Part shown: piece after piece, positions 59,701 to 64,000 of the stretch
Position numbering within the stretch: the first letter of the stretch is position 1
How the letters are laid out: each line of letters starts with the position of its first letter
Assembly (NCBI GenBank): GCA_947507155.1
Contig: CANNOC010000004.1
Span: 1-64,000 of the forward strand
Source of the DNA: an uncultured Collinsella sp.
GTDB lineage: Bacteria > Actinomycetota > Coriobacteriia > Coriobacteriales > Coriobacteriaceae
DNA: 64,000 bases
Reading direction: 5' to 3'
Position numbers and translations under genes: made by a program
The notes under the pieces: model-generated
What the model was told of the DNA's origin: nothing
Databases searched by the model: none
Seen by the model: the letters and a program-made list of their open reading frames with translations, nothing else

Positions 59701-60061
59701 GCTGCTGGTTGGCAGCGGCGGCGTCGTAAGGAGCGGCGGCCGCATCCAAATCGGCCTTGGCAGCAGCGGCCTTAGCGCGAGCCGCATCGACCGCAGCCTG
59801 CAGGTTGGCGACCTTCTGCACCGCTGACACCGTGCCCGCGCCAGCGCTAGCAGCAGCCGCGCTCGTCAACGGAGACAGCACCGCAGCCGGCTTCGCAGTA
59901 GCGTCGGCACCGTTCGCACCCTGCGCCACCGCAGTCAGCGGAGACAGCAGCGACCCGCCCGTCATGGCGATCGTTGCCGCAGCAACTGTCGCCATACGCC
60001 CGGCGGCCTTCGCCTTACCCGCAGCGCCGCCATTGATGTTCTTGTTCACGTTCTTGCTCAT
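56711..60061 (-). CDS. Large coiled-coil surface protein with CAP domain and sortase-like MPATG signal
   Basis: 1116 residues. An N-terminal signal (TVAAATIAMTGGSLLSPLTA) ends near residue 48. Residues 60-470 and 690-1050 are Ala/Asp/Gln/Lys-rich coiled coils. Between them (about 485-670) is a CAP/SCP-like domain: NKYRASVGLGELKV, AHAMQFNVGENVAWNYG, VGHYMNVIDPDYTVTG. The end has MPATGD (about 1078), a hydrophobic helix and KRRQLIR, the layout of a cell-wall sorting signal. It is probably wall-anchored and may act in adhesion. GGAAGGAATCGGCA precedes the ATG at 60059-60061. Confidence 0.85.
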   Translation of the reverse strand: MSKNVNKNINGGAAGKAKAAGRMATVAAATIAMTGGSLLSPLTAVAQGANGADATAKPAAVLSPLTSAAAASAGAGTVSAVQKVANLQAAVDAARAKAAAAKADLDAAAAPYDAAAANQQQAQSAYDAARGTSDAAASAASAELEQQMGAAQDKADADVKALEDAQAALDAAKRDLTDKGEALTAAQKTADDAQAALKSAQAAAADATPEAVAAAQAAAEQAASELEQAKQQAADAQVRLSNAQAGVDAAAAKQQDAQGKLSAAQQAKDAADKDVNAAQASYDAAKADLDRAEQGAAGPEYEAAKAKVDAAAAALDAAKSVQAQREGELAVASQEVTTAEGEVQAAQQALAVQQQAAADAQSKLDAATAAATAADAAVDQAKAEHANALAALADAQAKLSAAKDEKNAADKALDQAKAQKQQADQAVAQAQAKLDAAQATANASAENYRQGAIAFFKSVGADDAADLILNCKYASLTKVGEEVDATSLTNMKQAIVWLKACNKYRASVGLGELKVTYAMMATAIADANFSDTKTAHAMQFNVGENVAWNYGSDPFIQWVDQEKAVFDRAAATLGATGLTGKAAFDFYEQHGDEIDRYVAAHGGSVHTVGHYMNVIDPDYTVTGMGVCTRGTMNRWLTQAQTFSMSGGWYTNAANPMTVAEYEAALNAWCDSLANPGQGVDAARQELSAAQGAAAQAGGKVSAASQAAAARQAQVDAAAADVDAAAAGASDAQAAVGEKQAAAEAAARAVADARADVDAASAAVTAAQSVVTAKSDELDVAKGKAAAARRALDAARAGVGDKESALAAAQDELAAYSADVAAAQRAFDAASAVLEGARAVQADAQAAVNAAQGAAGQADADVAAAQAELVAAQAAASGAGTAVTAAQAASVAAAARAAQLHDAAAALAQATEDKAAADAAVEAAASAKTDAESGVTAADDAVTDATADRDASAAAVARLRRINLADAIASGRANDADEALNAKIAAAHDAVERAAAAKIELDAAVAATDAVAPAYLEALANYTAAKAELDQAIVELNAEIARQEAAERGNGEQTQPATQVAYQAKHMTSASEATTQQTTMPATGDVSNLLGETFVIGGTVLVAAGVFLSDKRRQLIR

Positions 60062-60180
60062 TGCCGATTCCTTCCCACGATGAGCTGATGTTTGACACAT
60101 AATCGATCCAATATGCCCCGCTAAAAAGAGGTGATAACGGGGTAATTAAATCGGAGGAGTTGGAGACAAGCCCACATCCA

Positions 60181-60375
60181 TCAGCGGATGCCGAGCTCAT
60201 ACTCCCGCTCGCGCTCAATATCATTCAGGTACTCATAATCTTCGGAGCTAAGCTCTAGATCATCTTGAGCGAACATGTAGTTCTCGGCCTTAGAACCAAT
60301 ACTGCAACCGTAGATGGTATTGAGATCGATATGGTCGGTATTGTCGTTGTAAAGGGGGAAAATTCTGCTGGTCAT
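60181..60375 (-). CDS. Small acidic protein of unknown function
   Basis: 64 residues, MTSRIFPLYNDNTDHIDLNT at the start and a very acidic, Tyr/Glu-rich helical C-terminus. It has its own good promoter (60456-60484) and AGAGG 9 bp before the ATG. It lies between the Argonaute-like gene and the surface protein gene on the same strand. I recognise no family; an antitoxin or regulator of the upstream defence unit is speculation. Confidence 0.5.
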   Translation of the reverse strand: MTSRIFPLYNDNTDHIDLNTIYGCSIGSKAENYMFAQDDLELSSEDYEYLNDIEREREYELGIR

Positions 60376-60416
60376 GCTCAAGTACCTCTCAACATAAACT
60401 GAAAACTCGTTTGCTT

Positions 60417-60484
60417 GGTCTCTTTTTGAGACCCCATCTGATGTGCTATGGCTGCAGTATATGTTCTCCCCTTTTACAATGCAA
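60417..60484 (-). promoter_or_regulatory. Promoter and operator-like palindrome of the 64-residue gene
   Basis: On the minus strand TTGCAT (60479-60484), a 17-bp spacer and TATACT (60456-60461) form a good sigma70-type promoter. Downstream, GGTCTC-TTTTT-GAGACC at 60417-60433 is a perfect 6-bp inverted repeat in the 5' leader, an operator or small hairpin. Confidence 0.65.
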
Positions 60485-60528
60485 GCGTAATTTCAAAAAG
60501 TTCTAGGAGCGATAATTGCGCAACACCA

Positions 60529-62424
60529 TCACTTGTCGCCACCGCCATCCTCTACCGCGCCCTCACGCGCAGCGCACTCGTTGAGATACTTGACCGGAAT
60601 CGGCCACACGGACGGAGCCTTATAGCGCGAAAGGCCTATGTTGGCCAGCTGAACCAACAACTCAGACAAATCATCGCCGTCGAGTACCTCAATCGAACGC
60701 ACGTGAATCGCAGTCGCCATATCCTCCTGGGTGCCGTTGTTGACGCCCACAAAATAGCAAGTCTTGCCCGCACGCTCGAACGTTCCAATGCCGTAATAAG
60801 GCGAGTTGTAGCTCTCGAAAATCTCTTTCTTACGCCCTGCTTTGCCTGTGAGCTGATGCTCACCCACCAGGGCCATAAAGTTATTGGAAAACGTCGTCAG
60901 TCCCGTATCCCGCACGCGCGCAAGCATAGACTGCCCGTCCGCATGCACGTCAAAGACATAGGCGCCCTTATCGAGTTTGCCGTCCGCGGTCAGCAGATCG
61001 AGCTCCATCTCGTCCTCGGGACCATCCTCTGCCGAATGTGAGGCATAGCGCATGCCCCCATCCGCGCCAATCGCCAACGTAGCGATACGCGAATCCAGCT
61101 CAATCTTGTCCTTTGTTTTATGCGGCACATCGACCAAGCCACACACCGTCACCGACTCAATATCCAAAGCATCAAGATCAAACGCCGTCACCCGCTCGTC
61201 GACAACATCCTGCTTTACCAGCAGTTCTTTGAGCATGGCGCCCAGGATCGCCTCTTGCGCATTGCGATCCTTTTGCTTTGGCGCCACCTTAAACAGTGGC
61301 TCGCACACATCCGGTGTCACGTGCTGTTCCACCACGCCAGCATGTAAGGCATAGCCGTCGTCCTCAGCAACCTCATTGGGCACAACGACAAGGTTCAGCG
61401 CCCGCGAATCCACGGCCCTTCCGCCATACGTTGCGCGAACGCCCCACGAGGAATCGTTAAGTCGATCGGCCAGCTGGCGCGCCACTTCGGCAAGCCCATT
61501 GCGCGCAAACGACACCACGATTCGCTGCCCCGCCATGCGCTCCGCAACCACGCGCGCGTACTCATCACCCTTGAGCACCTCGTAGAAACTCTTACGCGGG
61601 TATTCCATGAGCGTCACCCGGGCGAAGTCGCTGTAACGGCGTTCGAGAATCTGCAGCTCTCGATACAAAATGCCCTTCTTGGTATAGGCGACCTTGTCCG
61701 CCTGGGCCGAGAACGTCAGATCACGGCGCTTGGACGGCTTGTCGCCCTTGGCTCGGCGCAGGATGTACTCGTCTTTTTGTTCGTGGGCAAGCACCATCGT
61801 CGCCACGGGCGATAGCCTGTAGCCCACTTGGCTCTTAATCTTTTCGAGCTCTTTCTCGTCACCTTGTGCCCTGCCAATAAGCACACGGCGCTTGGTAAAC
61901 GTCCGAATCTTAAGATCAAAGGTGCAATCCTCATCGATAACGATTTCAACCGTTTCGATCTTGGCAGGTCCCCTTCCGTCGCTTTCGACAGCATCGCGGC
62001 GGGCACCCTTGGCGCTAATGACATACAGGTGCCCGGTGTCATTGGGAACTTCGTCCTCAATCCCCTCAAACTGAGAGCAGGAGTTGAACAGCAAGCGGAG
62101 CGCAACGTAATCGTCCAACTCGTTCCAATTAGTTTTAATCGGAACTATCTGCTCCTGATAAAGCGAGGCATTAAGGTCGCCCGTCTGCACGCCCGCTTTG
62201 ACCATCAGAAAGACGCGGTTGTCTGCAAGCTGCGTGAGCGCGACGACCTTGCCCGTCTGGCACACATCGGCCATAAAGTTCGCCACGGCATGCTTGCCCG
62301 CATCGCCGACGTTGCACCAAAAGACCGAGTAGCGCTCCTCGGCAGCAGCGGCATCGAGCTGCAACACGAGCTCTGATACGGCGATGTCTCCCAAACCGCA
62401 CGGCTGGTTATGCTTCGATTGCAC
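60529..62424 (-). CDS. Divergent Argonaute/PIWI-like protein, DdmE candidate
   Basis: 631 residues. Residues 295-410 look like a MID domain: RIVVSFARNGLAEVARQLAD, ALNLVVVPNEVAE, HAGVVEQHVT, then KELLVKQDVV. Residues 425-620 look like PIWI: GLVDVPHKTK, SRIATLAIGADGGMRYA, and the end YKAPSVWPIPVKYLNECA, where PIWI domains carry a conserved proline-rich close. I cannot trace a complete DEDX catalytic tetrad, so it is probably a guide-binding, non-cleaving protein, as DdmE is. The start is GTG at 62422-62424 with GGAGG 9 bp upstream, overlapping the helicase gene by 17 bp. Alternative: a PIWI-RE family member. Confidence 0.6.
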   Translation of the reverse strand: MQSKHNQPCGLGDIAVSELVLQLDAAAAEERYSVFWCNVGDAGKHAVANFMADVCQTGKVVALTQLADNRVFLMVKAGVQTGDLNASLYQEQIVPIKTNWNELDDYVALRLLFNSCSQFEGIEDEVPNDTGHLYVISAKGARRDAVESDGRGPAKIETVEIVIDEDCTFDLKIRTFTKRRVLIGRAQGDEKELEKIKSQVGYRLSPVATMVLAHEQKDEYILRRAKGDKPSKRRDLTFSAQADKVAYTKKGILYRELQILERRYSDFARVTLMEYPRKSFYEVLKGDEYARVVAERMAGQRIVVSFARNGLAEVARQLADRLNDSSWGVRATYGGRAVDSRALNLVVVPNEVAEDDGYALHAGVVEQHVTPDVCEPLFKVAPKQKDRNAQEAILGAMLKELLVKQDVVDERVTAFDLDALDIESVTVCGLVDVPHKTKDKIELDSRIATLAIGADGGMRYASHSAEDGPEDEMELDLLTADGKLDKGAYVFDVHADGQSMLARVRDTGLTTFSNNFMALVGEHQLTGKAGRKKEIFESYNSPYYGIGTFERAGKTCYFVGVNNGTQEDMATAIHVRSIEVLDGDDLSELLVQLANIGLSRYKAPSVWPIPVKYLNECAAREGAVEDGGGDK

Positions 62425-64000
62425 GGCCGATCGCCTCCATCATCTCCAAATTGATTGCACCGTCGGCGGCCATATAAGGAACGGAGAACACAGTCCCCTC
62501 AGCATCGAGTGCCTTGGGCACGCACTCAAGCGCTGCCTCATCAGCCAAAACGTTGACGATTAGCAGGCGTTTCGCCCCAACCTTTTGAGCCTTCGCCCTA
62601 AAGCGCTCGGCATCCGACGCCTCGCGACCGTCGCGAACATAAGCGATATAGGCACCGATGCGATAGTGCTTAAAATCGATCCATACCCCGGTCGTGTTGC
62701 CAGCAGCATCGAGCACCTCAAAGTCGCCACCTGTCTCGGCGTGTGCCGCATCGCCACGCGTAAGCGAATAGCGGCCGTCGTAATATGCCTCAAAGATTGC
62801 CCTTCCGGCAGATTCTCCCAGCTCACCCAGGTAGACCGCCTGGAACATATAGGGCGTCATGTGCGCCGTCGCCGCCGGCTGCAGCGTTGTGGGCACCCCG
62901 TCGCTCGACCAACGCTCACGCACTTCGCGAATTGACAGCAGCTCGGGTACGCGCGCCGCCGCCTGGCTCACCTGGCGAACCGTCGCGCCCTTTAAGCCCT
63001 CCTTGCAGTGGCAACGATCCTCCAGACGAGCAGCAATCTGCTCGACGGGCTCACCATCGTAGCTAGGGAATTCAAAGTGCGGCACCTTGCATGCCCCGCC
63101 TTCTGCATAGGCATAGCCATTTGCAGCATGCGACATGCGCAGCGCGGTACTCCGGCGCTCTGGGTATTGCGCGAGATCTTCCCACGGCAGGCAAAAATGA
63201 TGCAGGTAAAAGTCGCGCTCGCCATCAAAAGCAGTGAGATCTTCGTCCCCGGCGTTTAGCGAGGTAACTTTCCACGCCAGCTTTTCGTGCTTTTGCTTGG
63301 CAAGGTTGTTCCTAAAGGCGGCAAGGTTCTGCTGCTTAACGGCAGCGTGTTCCTTGTTGTCCGTCATATGGTTGTTGGCAGCGGCGCAGGCACCAACCAC
63401 CTGCTCAAGCTCGTAGCCCATCGGCAAATCATGCAAGAACGAAAAGTTGCAATCGTTCGCAATCTCGCGGTCGAGCAGCACCTGCACGCAAGGCATCTTT
63501 ACACTCGTGCGCATCAGGCGACCCACAGCCTGTGCCACAATGCGAGCGCCTTCGACCTGATAAGAGAGGGTGTCGCGCACCGGCAGGCTCTTATTAACGC
63601 CAGATAGAAGCATCCGTACGTTCCGGCGCTTTTGAGTAAACGGAACCTCGCCGCGCGCTACCAGTTCCTCCTGCTCCACCACGCCAAGTAGCGCCTGCTG
63701 GACAAACTTATTTGAGTTGATCTCCACTCCCCAGGTCAAACGACTTGTGGGCGACTCGATATATAAGAAATCAAGATCCATCTTGGGGCGACGGTCGGCA
63801 TTTTCAAAGCCGCAATCGACCTGATGAACCATGTCGCACAGATTCTCCGGCACCTTGTATTTGAGATTCTTGGAAAAGCCACCGGCCGAAAGATTGATAA
63901 ACATCAGGGTCGGCTGGCCCAGCTCGAGACGTTTTTGAGCGCCACGCCAACCTGCATCCCATTCCGCAGCGTTAAAGCACGGCACCATGTCCTTGGCGGC
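62408..64000 (-). CDS. Helicase with C-terminal PD-(D/E)XK-like nuclease, DdmD candidate, partial
   Basis: About 530 C-terminal residues are visible; the frame continues past the right edge. QAVGRLMRTS (about 63532-63503) is superfamily 2 helicase motif VI. Toward the end ETGGDFEVLDAAGNTTGVWIDFK (split: GGDFEV at about 62731-62714; WIDFKHY at about 62683-62663) gives Asp and Asp-x-Lys spaced as in PD-(D/E)XK nucleases, followed by AKRLLIVNVL. An ATPase-driven DNA translocase joined to a nuclease is the DdmD architecture. The next gene overlaps it. The N-terminal helicase motifs are outside the window. Confidence 0.6.
   Translation of the reverse strand, partial: AAKDMVPCFNAAEWDAGWRGAQKRLELGQPTLMFINLSAGGFSKNLKYKVPENLCDMVHQVDCGFENADRRPKMDLDFLYIESPTSRLTWGVEINSNKFVQQALLGVVEQEELVARGEVPFTQKRRNVRMLLSGVNKSLPVRDTLSYQVEGARIVAQAVGRLMRTSVKMPCVQVLLDREIANDCNFSFLHDLPMGYELEQVVGACAAANNHMTDNKEHAAVKQQNLAAFRNNLAKQKHEKLAWKVTSLNAGDEDLTAFDGERDFYLHHFCLPWEDLAQYPERRSTALRMSHAANGYAYAEGGACKVPHFEFPSYDGEPVEQIAARLEDRCHCKEGLKGATVRQVSQAAARVPELLSIREVRERWSSDGVPTTLQPAATAHMTPYMFQAVYLGELGESAGRAIFEAYYDGRYSLTRGDAAHAETGGDFEVLDAAGNTTGVWIDFKHYRIGAYIAYVRDGREASDAERFRAKAQKVGAKRLLIVNVLADEAALECVPKALDAEGTVFSVPYMAADGAINLEMMEAIGRAIEA

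Noticed and set aside
57923-59827. A 634-codon plus-strand frame
   Set aside because: Antisense to the coiled-coil surface protein; open only because GCN codons dominate the real gene.
1-64000. tRNA and rRNA genes
   Set aside because: I looked for TTCGAATCC-type T-loops and 16S/23S core sequences on both strands and found none; a tRNAscan run would settle it.

Overview
The window is bacterial chromosome, GC-rich (roughly 60 percent by eye), densely packed, with many short-gap operons and a clear bias to the minus strand. Gene content (several PTS systems, a Hyp nickel-insertion pair, a Tat operon, long-form HPF, a tmk-holB-ricT cluster, frequent TTG/GTG starts, a sortase-type MPATG surface protein) fits a host-associated actinobacterium of the class Coriobacteriia. 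Collinsella is my best guess; this is inference from gene style, not from a marker such as 16S rRNA. No rRNA, tRNA, CRISPR array, complete IS element or prophage was seen.

Layout: 1-4443 is a mannose-family PTS operon (IIA, YajC, IIB, IIC, IID) with its GntR regulator and the start of a probable sugar-phosphate SIS isomerase; the same 14-bp operator lies before the isomerase and before IIA. 4996-5880 is a DUF2975/XRE pair. 5994-12568 holds a SurA-like membrane protein, a four-gene operon ending in an isocitrate dehydrogenase-like gene, DegV and HPF. 12569-19843 has a solute-binding lipoprotein behind a long structured leader, comF with a nuclease-like partner, and tmk-holB-ricT. 20083-28192 has a zinc-ribbon membrane protein, a type IA topoisomerase, hypB-hypA, tatC-tatA, a STAS protein and an aminotransferase. 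28342-38294 has nhaA, ppaC, a ROK kinase, and a complete beta-glucoside PTS operon (bglA, IIC, IIB, IIA) divergent from a GntR regulator and manA. 38576-50837 has pcrA, uppP, a universal stress protein, a hipBA module with three operators, a two-component system, purH and a GNAT enzyme. 50978-60375 has a DUF2207 protein, gluQ, two metallophosphoesterases, small proteins and a 1116-residue CAP-domain coiled-coil surface protein.

The right edge (60529-64000, continuing outside) is the most interesting part: an overlapping two-gene unit made of a helicase with a C-terminal PD-(D/E)XK-like nuclease and a divergent Argonaute/PIWI-like protein. The architecture and gene order match the DdmD-DdmE plasmid-defence system, or a relative of it.

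Intergenic DNA is unusually rich in paired inverted repeats (at least a dozen), several sharing GGGACGTTC-type or TTTGTTTTGGC-type cores. They look like REP/REPIN families and are listed separately.
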